A DNA stretch of 64,000 bases, from the NCBI RefSeq assembly GCF_019112545.1, contig NW_025064902.1:723620-787619 (forward strand), written 5' to 3'. This stretch comes from Guyanagaster necrorhizus. Taxonomy: Eukaryota > Basidiomycota > Agaricomycetes > Agaricales > Physalacriaceae. Shown here piece after piece: positions 1 through 11,209 of this stretch. Each line of letters starts with the position of its first letter. The first letter of the stretch is position 1. A program made the translations under genes and the position numbers. Below the pieces are notes generated by a model. The model saw nothing but the letters and a program-made list of their open reading frames with translations, was not told the origin of the DNA and did no database searches.

Positions 1-354
1 CCTAAGTCCTTAATAGACTTAATATTTGGATTTCAGAGTTTATTGGGTTTTGGAATATTCTAAGTTGATTTGGAGTGTAATTGTGCATTGATTTTAAGTC
101 TTAATTATACTTAAACATTGCTATAAACTACTCTCATGAGTATTGCATCTTAGAAAGCAAGATAGAGTTGAATAACTGTCTTTATTGACTGTTTCTTTGA
201 TTTTACTTAAGACTGCAAGAGTGCTTCTATTGTACTCAAAACAACTGACCTCTACTGTATTTGGTGACTGTGTATTGAGTGATTAGGTGTTGGTGTTTGA
301 GAGTTCATTCCTCATTCACCTCTCTTAGTCACTTAGCCATTACAAAGCATATCA
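1..354. other. AT-rich stretch without recognisable gene
   Basis: No open frame or known motif stands out. Base composition is AT-rich with no CG dinucleotide noticed, like the transposon remains that follow, so it is probably decayed repeat DNA upstream of the copia fragment. Confidence 0.5.
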
Positions 355-893
355 ACAGCCTTGAAGTGAGTTTTCTGCTATCTAAAGGGGACTCTAGACT
401 TCAGAATCATATATGGAGGGATTATGAGCTGATACCTTATTCAGACTCAGACTGAGAGGAAGACAAAACAGATAGAAGATCAACATCTGGTTATGTCTGT
501 ACCTATACAGGAGGAGCTATTACTTGGAGTGCAAAGAAACAGCCTACTATAGCTTTATCCACTATGGAAGCAGAATATATGACTCTTGTACATACAATCC
601 AGGAAGTAATTTGGCTATAGGCACTTTTAAACAAATTAGGATTGCCACCTTATAAAGCAACTACTATTTTCATTGATGATCAATCAGCAATCAAATTTGC
701 TGAGAACCCTATATTCTATGCATGATCGAAGCATATAGACATACAGCACCACTTTGTTCATGAGTGCATGGCTTTAAACAAAGTCAAAGTTCAGCACTGT
801 GCATCAGAGGAGAACTTAGCAGATATATTCACTAAAGGCCTACTAAGACTATTATATGAGTATCTATCTGCAGGTATTGTAGGAACTTGGAAT
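355..893 (+). pseudogene. Ty1/copia pol 3' fragment (RNase H), broken
   Basis: This is the C-terminal end of a copia-type polyprotein, whose RNase H removes template RNA during reverse transcription. Conceptual translation shows a YLKGTLDF-like linker (about 376-400), then the RNase H signature: SDSD, DRRSTSGYV, GGAITWS, TMEAEYM (about 558-582). It ends with the copia signatures DDQSAIK, SKHIDIQHHFVHE and ADIFTKGL. The frame changes near 425, and stops replace conserved residues, for example TAG after the VIWL motif. Nothing of gag, integrase or a 5' LTR is visible to the left, so only the 3' end is in the window. The copy cannot be active. Family assignment is firm. Confidence 0.88.
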
Positions 894-903
894 TGAGGGA
901 GAG

Positions 904-1104
904 TGTTAGGATAGCAATCCCAAGCAAGTATGAGAATATACTTGAAGATACTATGTTGATCAGCAGCAGCTGACTTAGACCATGATCTGGACTTATATAG
1001 TATTTCATAGAAAGCTCTCAAAGTAGTACAAAATGTATTTAAGTAGAATATCTCTTCTCAAGAGGCTAATCTAATCCTCTCTATTCTACTCTATACTTAC
1101 AACA
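904..1104 (+). repeat. 3' LTR of the copia fragment
   Basis: A TG...CA unit of 201 bp begins TGTTAGGATAGC and ends CTTACAACA. It directly follows a purine run, GAGGGAGAG, which fits the polypurine tract that primes plus-strand synthesis. A TATTTAAG box lies inside. No 5' partner is in the window, so the borders rest on the TG/CA ends and the tract. A target duplication cannot be tested. Confidence 0.7.
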
Positions 1105-1708
1105 GAGTGGAAGCCAGACTCCTGCTTCATGCAACATCTATGAAATGAAGTTCTTGAATGATGAATGAAAACAGCTGAGTTAGATGTATCAGGAGAAAAT
1201 GGCTAACCACAAAGTACAGGAAGAATTGGATAAAGCTATAGGCAAAGAAAGGGAGAAGGGAGAAGAGGCCACATTCCAGGAGGATATTGGCAACTAGTCC
1301 CTCAGCACATATGCAGGCAGACTATCAACATTTTCTTGAACCAAGCAGATGATACTAACTTAGCACATTCCAAACTGGACATTATAACTACTGATACTAA
1401 AAAGGTTTCTGTAGGTACCCATAATAAATACTTACTGCTTCAAAAACAAAAAACAGTATATAAGAAAGCAAAAACTCAAGTGCTCAGAAGAGTTGAACAG
1501 AGTGAGCAATATCCCATAAGGTGTGTTTCATTCTTCCACCCAATGCTGAAAAAGGAACACAGGAATCAACTAGAGATGAATACCAGGCAGATCAGATATC
1601 AGAAGTCCTGTCATCAAGCCTCAGAAAAGAAATGCCTCAACACCACAGAGCTCCTGAGAGGAAGCTCTGGCCTGAAAAGGCCATAGAGTACCTAAAGGAA
1701 GAGAACCC
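1105..1708. other. Unassigned CpG-poor stretch
   Basis: Two overlapping open frames of 116 and 94 codons on the plus strand show no family features. Composition matches decayed transposon DNA. No gene can be supported. Confidence 0.4.
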
Positions 1709-3334
1709 TATTGAAGAGGTTTTGCATGCATGCAAGGTGGAAACTGATACAGCAGAGCACTATCCACTGATCACACTCATCAATATACACACAAACTACT
1801 CTTAGTTCATTGAGAAATTATAATGCAATAAGAGTAGTTATAGCAAGTATAATTTTCTTCTCAAATGATCCACTGCATGCAAATAGCAATCACATATGTA
1901 TAATAGTCCTAGCTCTCTCTAAGTCTCAAAGGTTTCATTAAAAACAAGAGGGAGCAACAAATGTTGCTGGGCCTCAAGGCAAGAATACTGTAGTGCAATA
2001 CAATACTTGGAAACACTCTTATAAAACCCTCAGAAAAGTCCCAAGCACTGCTCAGATCAACTCAAAATCTCTAATACACATGATATATGATTCAAAGCTT
2101 TGTACTCTAAGCAGAAACCTTTCACAAACATGTCTATAAGTACTAAAGAGTTCAAACCTCTGTGCACAAGTTTTCAAACTGATTGTAGACCCACAGGATT
2201 CAAACCTATGTGATTCAGAGACACAAAAACACAATAAAATCTCATTCACAGATTCAGAGAGTTTGAACCTCTGCCACCTGTAGTGCCTTGCATCACAAAT
2301 GCCTCAAAAACTCAAAAGAGTACCCTTCAGACACTGCTGTCTTATTCTCAGACTAGAGTGTCTCACAAGCTTTTGTGCCTGTGCAGCTCTCAGTTCTCTC
2401 TTAAAGATATCAATAAAGGTCTATTCTTTTGCCCAAAGTTACAAACACAAATCCAGAGCTGGAGCACAATGCCTTCATGCCCAATACACTGCAACTGTGG
2501 AGGTTCAGAAACTTGTCTACTACTTTTACAATGTGGTATTTAAATAGGCTACTACTGTACTTACTAAGAGAAACCTAATATAGTAGTTTCAATGTGCAGG
2601 ACTCCATTCTGGAGTCCCTCACAAGTCATTTCCATGCATGTCACTGTCTGACATGCATATTCTGTTCAGAGTCAGGACTGTGCCCTCTGTTTCTATGCAA
2701 TCTGACATTGGTTAGCTCTGTTAGTGGGTCTAGCCACAGCTCTCTTTGCTTTTTTATCTCCTTGAGATTATTCTGCCATCTCTAGGATCTGTTCCAGGCC
2801 CCAGGGTTATCTCTCATATCTGGAGTTACACACAATTGATATGTTCTCTAGCCAAGTGCCCATATATTCTCTTTTTACTCATAATTTGTGTCATTTATGG
2901 CCTAGAGCACATCAATTAATCCATCTCATAGTTATGTGTCATACATCAGTACTGCACAAAGTCCTGTTCAAAGGTCCTGTACAGAGTCTCTCACATAATA
3001 GTCTCTCACAAAGATCATGTGCAGTGTTTCTCATGTGCAAGATCATATCCATAGTTCCATGTGATTTCCATTCTTAGTGTACAAGCTCTGTGCTATTGTC
3101 AGTGCATTCAGTGTCAAGTACTGAGACTTTCTGTGCAGTGTGACCTATTGGTATCATCCTGAAGCTAAGTCATATACTTCACCAATTGTCACTCAAGCCC
3201 ATCATGGATAGCCTTTCTTCTTATTGCACTCTAGCTCTATTTTGCTTCACATGCTTTATAGTACTTTTGTACTTAGCATGTAGTACTGTATTTCACAAAA
3301 TTACATGCATGGATATGTTCAGATTGTGTCAGCA
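1709..3334 (+). mobile_element. TGTTGA-ended repeat family, copy 1
   Basis: First of five copies of one repeat family; the others start at 11105 (minus), 17559, 41493 (minus) and 54115. The family begins TGTTGAAGAGG and ends GTGTCAGCA or GTGTCAACA, giving short TGTTGA/TCAACA inverted ends. This copy begins TATTGAAGAGG and is 1626 bp, shorter than the 1.81 kb copies. No coding frame is shared between copies. The TG...CA ends and an internal TTTAAATA box suggest a large solo LTR, but no clear target duplication was found. A non-autonomous element of another class is possible. Confidence 0.65.
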
Positions 3335-4719
3335 TTTTCTTGTCCAGCACCAGTGAATAAGCCACTCAATAATGGCAGCAACAACTTGGAATACTCATAG
3401 AAAGAGTTTCAGCTACCCCAGCTATGTTTGCTTCTCATAGTCAATAGTGGCTGGTGCAGTATTTGGAATGGTGATATGTAGGGATATGCCACTTCAGGAT
3501 GCTGTCCTTCTTTCTTGGCTTTGATAGTCTCTTGTATGTATATACTCACATCCCATCAATAAACTGTTGATTGGATGGAGCCATACCAATGTACCTTCCT
3601 TCTTCCTCTGAGGCTACCCACTGTGCATCAGCTACCTGAGTATGCCTCATCTACCAGTAATGTGCTTTTAGACCCTCCAGCCACTTCTTGTCACCACTCT
3701 GTGACATATTCATGAACTTTGTTCTGAGCCAAAGGTCTTCAGACCAGGGTATGAGAAGTATCAAGCTAAATGTCAAGCAATCACAAACAATCACAAATGC
3801 CTAAGCACAGAGTCTGACATTAACTGATGATAAAGTAAGATAATGAGGATAATAGAGGTGAGATAGAGATGAAATAGAGATGAGATAAAGAGGTCAGTAA
3901 AATACATCCATCAGTGTGAGAGGAACAGAGGTAGTCACACCAAGGATCAAAGAGTTTAGTCAGTATATAGACCTAGCTTAAGACTAGAGTACATTACTGT
4001 ATACTACTGACTTAAATACTGTATAGGAAAATCTTGGCAATCTCAAACCAAGCCATTGCTGGGCATGATTTAGGGACTAAAATCATGACATGACTCTGGA
4101 GATTTTAATGATGATTCAGACCTGAACATCACCTCCATTGCTGCCATCCTCAATGTAATCTTGTTCCTGCTCATTCCAGTAAACACTCTCCTAGCTTTTA
4201 GAATTCACATCCTGACTCTTCCTGACCTCCACAGTTTAAAACATGGATCATAGTGAGGACCATTCTATGTATAATAACTGTTCTGGCCATTTGGAAATTC
4301 CATGATCAATTTTTGTCATTCAAAACTCTATACTAATTCTCTTCTCTCCACATAAGTTTTCAATTCAGAGACTCTCAGGCATATGTTAATTGTGACAAAT
4401 ATAGACTAAATGAGGAATCTGGCTGGAATGAGCAAGTTGATTCAAGGCAATGAAACATTGATATATCATTCTGTGATGGTTGCCAAAACTGATAAGGTCG
4501 GAGTCATTCTTCTAGGCAAGTTAAAACCACAAATGAGTGTCATCCTCAAGAGATTACTATCAGTTTGATAAATGAAACACACAGGAATTTGAAGATTTGA
4601 ATTGAACACATTTCTTCATACATTCTTTGATCTAAATGTGTAGTTGTATGGATACAGCATTGTATCTTCATCAACCTTGTTATGCTAAGTCCTTATTCTT
4701 CTCACCTCCAAGTCCTCAG
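3335..4719. other. Unassigned CpG-poor stretch
   Basis: No open frame of note, RNA gene or repeat was recognised. Very low CpG suggests old repeat DNA. Confidence 0.4.
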
Positions 4720-4950
4720 TTAATGAGATGCCTTCATATGTGCCATCAGTATCAACATTTGCTTCAATAAAGGCAAGCAGTGTGAGCACTTGATGTAATC
4801 CAATCTAAGGTGAACATCCATTACATGCTTCTTCATGTCCTTCAGATTCAGAGTCATGCACCCCTTGCCATCCTGTGTGCAGATAATCTGTTTAGTGCAC
4901 AAGGGACTACACTGGCCATCCCAGTTATGAGGGTCAAACCAGATAGACAA
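4720..4950 (-). CDS. C2H2 zinc-finger protein fragment
   Basis: A 76-residue open frame holds two zinc-finger-like units. The first has CTQDGKGC followed by HVMDVH. The second has CSHC followed 14 residues later by HMKASH. Cys-Cys-His-His spacing of this kind usually binds zinc and DNA. The frame lies in CpG-poor DNA. No intron model or start codon context could be settled, and the piece is too short for a whole transcription factor, so it is probably an exon or relic. It could also belong to a transposon-encoded protein. Confidence 0.4.
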   Translation of the reverse strand: MSIWFDPHNWDGQCSPLCTKQIICTQDGKGCMTLNLKDMKKHVMDVHLRLDYIKCSHCLPLLKQMLILMAHMKASH

Positions 4951-5155
4951 TCAGTTAGGTTGGTTGGCAGGCAATCAGAGAATTTAAAGGATCTGGAACA
5001 AGATCAAATATGTCTGTGAAATAATATATGGTCCTGTAAAGCCTATACTGAAATGCAGGGACGTGATAAAAGGTCCAGGCAAATTTATCTGTGCTGTCTC
5101 TTAGCAAATGAATCTAGCAAAAAGTGAAAATAATCCAGACCTGGAGAACTGCATG

Positions 5156-5476
5156 TTAGCATCTGGGGAGAAAAAAATAACAACCACTATCATCATTGTA
5201 TTTGCATTGTACCAGAGCGTCCCAGTCTATGATGGTACAGTACTCTCCATTGAAACCACAATCATCAGTTTCGGGCCAACTAAGAAATGACGACTGATTA
5301 ATCGGTAACACAAAGAGAGTAACTCACGCTATTGCCGATTCGAAGGGGCCTGTAGCGGTGTAGTCGAGTCCAGTCGAGAGAATAGCGAATCCTGACTTAG
5401 GGTGTGCTGCGATGATCGGACATACAGTAAATGGGTGCAGAATGTCAAATAGGAACGTAGGGTCCCGGTACGGCAT
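5156..5476 (-). CDS. Two-exon gene fragment, unrecognised
   Basis: On the minus strand, 5476-5328 and 5279-5156 join across a 48 bp intron (donor GTGAGT, acceptor TTCTTAG). The joined frame stays open for 90 codons and ends in TAA. A further acceptor-like GTATAG sits just before the apparent ATG, so an upstream exon is likely and the ATG may be internal. The protein has a region with several Asp, Cys and Trp residues (WPETDDCGFNGEYC) that I do not recognise. The left exon runs into CpG-poor repeat DNA, which may have truncated the gene. Confidence 0.35.
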
Positions 5477-5752
5477 CTATACAACAGTCAGCGAAGCGAA
5501 GATCCATAGGATCGTAATGTACTCAGTGATTAACCGCCTTCACGGTTTGTGACTCAAAAAAAAATGAAGAGATGAACTAGCTCGGCAGGTATATGGGATG
5601 GAATCCGTACGTACGAGCGCATAATAACCCACTGACGATAAAAACAATACAAACCCGTCATTGTATGTTAGTGTAGTGAATTCTGGTGCTCCCAGATATG
5701 CCTAGATATACGCGGCATCGAATATTTTCCTACCAACAAACAACTGAAAATC

Positions 5753-6337
5753 GTGAGTCCAGTTCTTTCAAAGGCATTTCATCGACTTCCCAGATATACA
5801 ACATGGATTTGTCGATCATCTCCGAAGAATCAACAGGGAAATAATATCTCAGGATCCAGGGAACAATGGTATTTGAGGTCTCTTATTGTCCCAAAACGGT
5901 GCATCTCCACCTTGTTCCTCATATTCAAACTCAAAATAAACACATTAGGCTCTGCTGCGATAAAAGTTGATCTCACGTTCGTATTGCGACACCTAACCAA
6001 CAGCGAGATCATGGACTGTATACCGCAGCTAAACGACTTCTTTCCTCAGGATGAGCTCGCCTGTCGAAGCGTCCGTCGACGAGGGGACGAACCTCCATTT
6101 GAACTTCGGTACTGCAAGGACCAAATGCAGCTGGGCTTCAAGGATCCCAATTCTGTGAATGAGATGATTTTCAGCGTCACCGGTTCTCTCGAGCTAGAGC
6201 CCAGTCGTCGCTCTAATATTCCAGACAGATACATATCCGAAGAAGTACACAAATGTACAGTCCCATCACTTGGACGTTTTCGCAAGATTTTTCAGGAGTT
6301 GTACCAGTCCCTGCTTCATTTATTAGTGGGACATTAA
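5753..6337 (+). CDS. Hypothetical protein, 194 codons
   Basis: An open frame at normal CpG content at the left edge of the first gene island. The stretch 5880-5950 looks like it could contain a short intron (GTCTCT...ACATTAG), so the true protein may be shorter at its N-terminus. The C-terminal half is acidic-basic mixed, with no membrane segment or motif I recognise. The opposite strand has only shorter frames. It could be a gene remnant. Confidence 0.3.
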   Translation: MSPVLSKAFHRLPRYTTWICRSSPKNQQGNNISGSREQWYLRSLIVPKRCISTLFLIFKLKINTLGSAAIKVDLTFVLRHLTNSEIMDCIPQLNDFFPQDELACRSVRRRGDEPPFELRYCKDQMQLGFKDPNSVNEMIFSVTGSLELEPSRRSNIPDRYISEEVHKCTVPSLGRFRKIFQELYQSLLHLLVGH

Positions 6338-6806
6338 TTAGAACATTTACCAGATAGCAGCTAGTTCCTGTATATATCTTCGATACCAATAAGGAAAATC
6401 AGTAATCAGCTGAAAATCAGGTCCACCCCCCCTCCTGCAAGCGCTTCAGCTGGGGATTCCATATGAAGGTCACGTACCATCTACTCCCCGCAACATCCAC
6501 AACGACCTTTTTCAATATTTGATGACGGCACACGCTATTTCCTCCGTGACTTACCCCCGCCATTTTCACAAAAACTCGATACAAGCACCTGATATTGGTG
6601 TTATTCTCCCCGCATGATATGATCCTCTCAGCTCCTTCAAACCAAGGAACCAGAGTGTGGCCCCAAATGGGGGCGGGTCGCCCCTATACGAACAGTCTTG
6701 GACATACGGCGAAAAAGTGAATTGATATCAGGACCTGAATTTTCTCACCATTCGATGATGAGGGTCTCGAGTTGGGGCGATAGCTTGATAATGGAGAACC
6801 AGGTTT

Positions 6807-7420
6807 TCATCTATTGTTTTCATTTACTGTGACGTCTGTGAGATGAAAGCTTCGCCAAGGAACACTTGTAGTGATCAATCCACGAAACTCCGAGAGGGCG
6901 TCGTCGGAGCAAGGGTAGAACTCCTTGGGGTAAAGAAACTTCGTGTCGATGGGGCCTGTTGAGAGAGTCATGTTCTTCAAGCCCGTTAAGACGAGCGCGG
7001 ACAAGAACGTTCCCAGAGCTGCTGAATTGATTTATCCTCGACATGAGAAACCTCCTCCCATCAGATTCTGGCACGAGACCGTAGTGATGGCGCGAAAATG
7101 ACGAGAGATTAGGTGCTGATGTAGATACTCGGACAGCCTCTGTGTTCTGGAAGCTCTCTATGATCGAGAAACGAGACAAGGTTGTCTGACAATAGTGTCT
7201 GAATGCATGTTTGTGAGATGGAGGGTTCCAAGTTTTGGTGCTATCTCGAACGCAGTGATATTCTGCGGTAGAGGTTATGATCCAAGACAGCACAAATAAA
7301 CCTCTTCGAGTTTATCTACTTCTCCTCTGACTAAGGAGAGGCCTGAGAGAAGATTCATAGCCAAGATGAGCTTGACCGACCTCCAGGATGTCGAAAGGTC
7401 CACTAACTTAGAGAAACAAT
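6807..7420 (-). pseudogene. LRR-like gene remnant
   Basis: Read on the minus strand, two stretches look like the leucine-rich tail of basidiomycete F-box/LRR-type proteins: KLEEVYLCCLG near 7290 and FLSALVLTGLKNMTLS near 6980, followed by about 50 residues ending in TVNENNR. They lie in different frames with stops between, which could be introns or damage. Style and length resemble the LRR pair at 30.9-35.2 kb, but I could not align them securely. Surrounding sequence from 6340 to 7860 gave no better model. Confidence 0.3.
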
Positions 7421-7657
7421 AGTATATGGTATCGTTGCCAAAGTGAATGTCCTATGAATCTTCCTCGTCGTCGACCTCATCACAAGCGTTATCCTTGACC
7501 TTGGCGCTCCAATACCGGAAGGAAAAACCAAGGGTCCTCCCACGGCTTCGACACAAAAAGGTCTCCAGGTCCAGAGCAGACCACAATATGTAGAATCAGA
7601 ACGAGGTTGACACCCTGATGGACATCGTGGAACCATGCAGAAGAGTGGTCCGAGTAG

Positions 7658-8176
7658 CTAGGGACTCAGCTTCGTTGCCTCGTAGGAAGAAAGACGAGAA
7701 CTTGTACTTTTATCGGCGCTATTGTCGTAGAGAGAGAGATGGAAGCCGTGTCGATGAGATGGTACCGTCGCCGGCGTGAAAGATAGGAAGGACTGGTATT
7801 TCGCTATATTATTCTGTTCAATGATTAGTATGAACTTTCTGCAACACGTGATAGGCCCCATAGCCCCGGAAAACGTAGTTCATGAAGGAAACCAGTAGCA
7901 AGGGCCTGTCTCGGAAAGAAAATTTCCGTTCACATATCCTTCGTTTCGTCCTAGGAACTGAAATCGAGCACCCTCTGTCATGCAAGAATAGAAGTTATAT
8001 ATCCTCATGGTTACAGCGAAATATGTTTGCCCGTTGCACGAATGGCCGAGGAAGCCGTGCGTAACGTCCTGGCCGCCATTCCTGAGCGAATATTTCTTCT
8101 GATCTAAGATTGCATTGGTGAGGTTCCGACGGTATTTTCCTCGAAATTGGAGTTCGCTACGACAGAAGATGGACAT
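7658..8176 (-). other. Unrecognised minus-strand frames, one with presequence-like start
   Basis: Beginning at 8079 on the minus strand, a short frame reads MAARTLRTASSAIRATG, rich in Arg, Ala and Ser without acidic residues, as in mitochondrial import signals. It stops soon after, next to a GTAACC that could be a donor. Two other open frames overlap (8176-7880 and 7861-7658). No downstream exons could be joined, so this is only a candidate first exon. Confidence 0.2.
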
Positions 8177-8315
8177 CTATGGTATAGAACGATGATGGTT
8201 CCAGCAATGCCGATGAATAAGGACCTAGTAACTATATAGATGTAAGTAAGAACACGCAATGCCCAAGTCCGAATGAAACGAAGAATAGCCCTAAGTCCCA
8301 GCGTAGCTTCTCAAG

Positions 8316-9081
8316 TCAATATTGGACCGCCTTGCTCACAACAACACACAAAACGGCAACAAATGCACCCCACGCTTCCATCTTCGTACCCCAAGCCGCG
8401 TTCGACGACAACATCGTCGAACTCGATGGATCGCTACTGGTTCTGGAACCAGTAGCTGTCGTAGAGCCGCTGAAACTTGATAGTGCCAAGGAGGTCGCGT
8501 TAGAGGAAGAAATGGAGGTGACACTGAATGACAATGACGTGCTCGTCGACGCCAACCCGCAAAAGCTCTGCGCAAGGGTCTCTGCTGTCTGAAGTTCATT
8601 CGGGCATTCCGGAACGATGCAGTCTGTGAGTTCGGACGTGAAGTTGGAGCTTTACCGAGTGTTAGCTACAAAGAAGGGAAAGACGAAGTAGTCGACGCAC
8701 CTTGGGCAGAAGCAATTTACATCTGCTACACTAGTGCAGTTGGCGTCGGCAATGGACAGCTCCAAGCAATAGGTTACTAAGAAAACGAGCTCGTTAGATT
8801 TACGAGGAATGGAATGGAGAGGCTTGGGACGCACCGCAAGTCGAGTATCCACTCAGAGTCGGTAGATCCGCCGAGACCGTCGAGCTAGCACTCGAGGTCC
8901 CACTCTTGCTCGTGCTCCTACTCCTACTCGTCGTTGAGATCGATGATGTTGTCGCACTCTCGCTAAGGGACGTCCCAGTAACGCTTCCTGTGCCACTCGT
9001 TGTCATTGATGACTGCCCCAGGATGGCGTCGACAAAACAGAGCAGCAAGACTGGCACAAAGCGAAAGCATTCGAGTCTCAT
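8316..9081 (-). CDS. CFEM-domain GPI-anchored surface protein
   Basis: Three exons (9081-8835, 8776-8701, 8649-8316) join in frame across introns of 58 and 51 bp, each GTGCGT...AG, giving 218 residues. Residues 1-22 are a signal peptide. Residues 24-70 are Ser/Thr-rich. Residues 82-138 carry eight cysteines spaced C-x3-C-x9-C-x7-C-x-C-x11-C-x4-C-x14-C, the CFEM pattern apart from a slightly short last gap, with an Asp before the fourth Cys. A second Ser-rich stretch leads to a hydrophobic tail (about 192-218) typical of GPI attachment. CFEM proteins act in the fungal wall or at the surface, some in haem binding or host interaction. The Ser/Thr stretch before the CFEM domain is unusual. No stop or frameshift was seen, so this is the one clearly intact host gene. 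Confidence 0.88.
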
Positions 9082-9139
9082 TTTCTTCTCCCGGAGCTGT
9101 GGGGGTCAGGAGGAGGAGAAGCAGCGAACGCTGCGCGCG

Positions 9140-10330
9140 CAGTGATGGAGGAAGCCATCTGAGTATTTGTTACTGTTTGGCATCCAAACGATGCTCGCTT
9201 CTTGTTCAGTTAGTCTATTCTGAAATAGGCTCGGTTGTACAGAGTTTCATCGCTTCTCATCAAACTGGTCATGAAACCACGGCCAAGAATGACCTTGTTT
9301 TCAGGATATCACATTACTGGATGGAACATAGATCCCAACGCGATGTTACGATACCTGAAGAAACACACACATCAATACCTGTGCCCGATGTGGCAGCGTA
9401 CAACCTGGACTTTGATGGTCGAGTAGGCGGGCCCCGGATGATAATGGACCTTGTTAATCTCTTCGACGATCGGACCCAACAATTCTCGTATGTCGACGGG
9501 TAGGATGCAGCACGCCAGCTCAGTGTATGAATACCTCAGCTACGAACAGAAGCCCAAACCTTCTTTCGCTGTCGGAGGACCAATACTGAAACATCCTTTC
9601 TTTACGTTGGTAGCATATACGGCAGCCAGAGACATTTTTTTATCAGGCCAATGGTTACGACTGAGACTGGGGTCAATGCCGATATCGCTCCTGATCCCAA
9701 TAAATGTGGTCCCTCCCTTCCTCTTTAATGCTTCAGATTGGCTTTCCACTATTGCCAGAGGAGACACGCGGTTTGCACTACGACAATCATCCGAATTCTA
9801 TACTCCTACCCGAAGGAGCCACGTATGTTCCTTAATCAATGACATGAACCGTTCCACCGACCCCGCAATAGATACAACCCTCATCACCGAGACTTCTCCA
9901 TGCAGAATATCATCGTTAGTGCAGACGATCTGACAGTTCTCTCTGGCATCGTTTCTACATGGACTACAAACCCTTTTTTCAGATGGCCGATATTCGCACT
10001 AACGAGTGAGCAATATCGTTTTTCGGGATCATACCATGACAACGACATGAATGGTGCTGCGCGCTTGGTGAAGAGACGTCGCCAATGTGGCTGTTTAAAC
10101 ACCGAGCACGGCTTAGTAGGTAACGTTGCGATAATTTCGATTGGTCGGTGCCTCCGCATCATTTTCTTAGCGCGAAGCGCGTGTCTTACGCCGGTATCAT
10201 TTACTTGTAGTATTCATGCTTTTTATGTTTAATAATGTATGCACATTGTGAGGCTTGTATGAACTAAAGTGTCTTATGAATCTAGAGCACGCTCTGTCAA
10301 GTTCTCTAGACACAAAGATGGAATACCACA
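9140..10330. other. Gene-island DNA with unassigned overlapping frames
   Basis: Normal CpG content. Several overlapping frames exist on both strands (for example plus 9000-9503 and 9451-9933, minus 9767-9540 and 10162-9884), none with a recognisable domain, signal peptide or consistent intron model. It may hold a degraded gene or the region upstream of the CFEM gene. Confidence 0.35.
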
Positions 10331-10458
10331 GCTATCGGAGCCCCCCGCCGAACATCCAGCCTAAGGAGGGATGCGGTTCCATGTTTACCCTAACTTGTCA
10401 ATGAACTCAAATTTTGGAGAAGAGATCGTATTGAGCACCAGTTTCGTCGGAATAGCAA

Positions 10459-10632
10459 GTAAGCCGCTAAGATGCATAGAGCAAACATTCTATCTTTCTT
10501 GTTCATCCAGAACGTACTCGTACGTGGCCCTTTAGTTGAGCGGTTACGTGTTGCGAAGTTCGTACGGAAGTTTTTTCTTGTCGGTTCAATTCCCACCGAG
10601 TTCACGTATTTCGAGGCAAGACCATTGTTCTG
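10459..10632 (+). repeat. tRNA-derived SINE-like unit, copy 1
   Basis: The unit begins GTAAGCCGCT. It contains an A-box-like TTAGTTGAGCGG (10532-10543) and a B-box GGTTCAATTCC (10583-10593), the internal promoter elements of RNA polymerase III, followed by CACCGAGTTC. A second unit with the same order starts at 10751. A full tRNA cloverleaf is not formed, so this is a tRNA-related retroposon rather than a working tRNA gene. Confidence 0.5.
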
Positions 10633-10750
10633 GGCCGATGCACCAAGATTCATTGGCCCTGCGCAAAGTGGTACTCGCGCCACCTAACCTTGCTTGGAAA
10701 ACAATCATTCATTGAATAGCTAAAAGGGATGGGATAATGACTGTAAGAAG

Positions 10751-10922
10751 GTAAGCCGCTGATATGAATAACCCTTCCGTGTCACTTTATCATTATTAAG
10801 GATGGATGTGGCACTTTAGTTCAGCGGCTGAGTGTTACATAGTTTGATAGAAGTGCGGTACCTTTTTCAATCTGTTTGATTCCCACCGAGTTCCTGTATT
10901 TCAGGGGGAGCATTGCTCTTGT
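10751..10922 (+). repeat. tRNA-derived SINE-like unit, copy 2
   Basis: Same order as the unit at 10459: GTAAGCCGCT start, A-box-like TTAGTTCAGCGG (10816-10827), B-box-like TGTTTGATTCC (10873-10883) and the shared CCCACCGAGTTC tail. The pair lies in direct orientation about 290 bp apart. The middle parts differ, so the copies are not recent duplicates. Confidence 0.5.
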
Positions 10923-11209
10923 CTATTATGTATCTGATATTTTAACCAATCTTGTGAAGCATTCCTTTGAGCAGAACCAAAACAGGCCTTCTCCATGGCT
11001 CCTATCCTAATTCTCATATATTGTATCTCAATCATAAAACATCAGAGTCAACACCTGATATATTGGCTATGGAATGCTTACCAGTGAACATCATGTGGTC
11101 TGAACAGTGACAAGCTCACTGCATGTCCAGGCATGTAATTTTGCGAATTATGACAATACATTGACTGTATCACAGTCAACTATGTGCACAATAAAGAATA
11201 TGGCTAGAG

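Noticed and set aside
8332..8592. Plus-strand frames overlapping the CFEM gene
   Set aside because: They are mirror frames of the Ser-rich exon; the minus-strand model has signal peptide, consistent splicing and the cysteine pattern.
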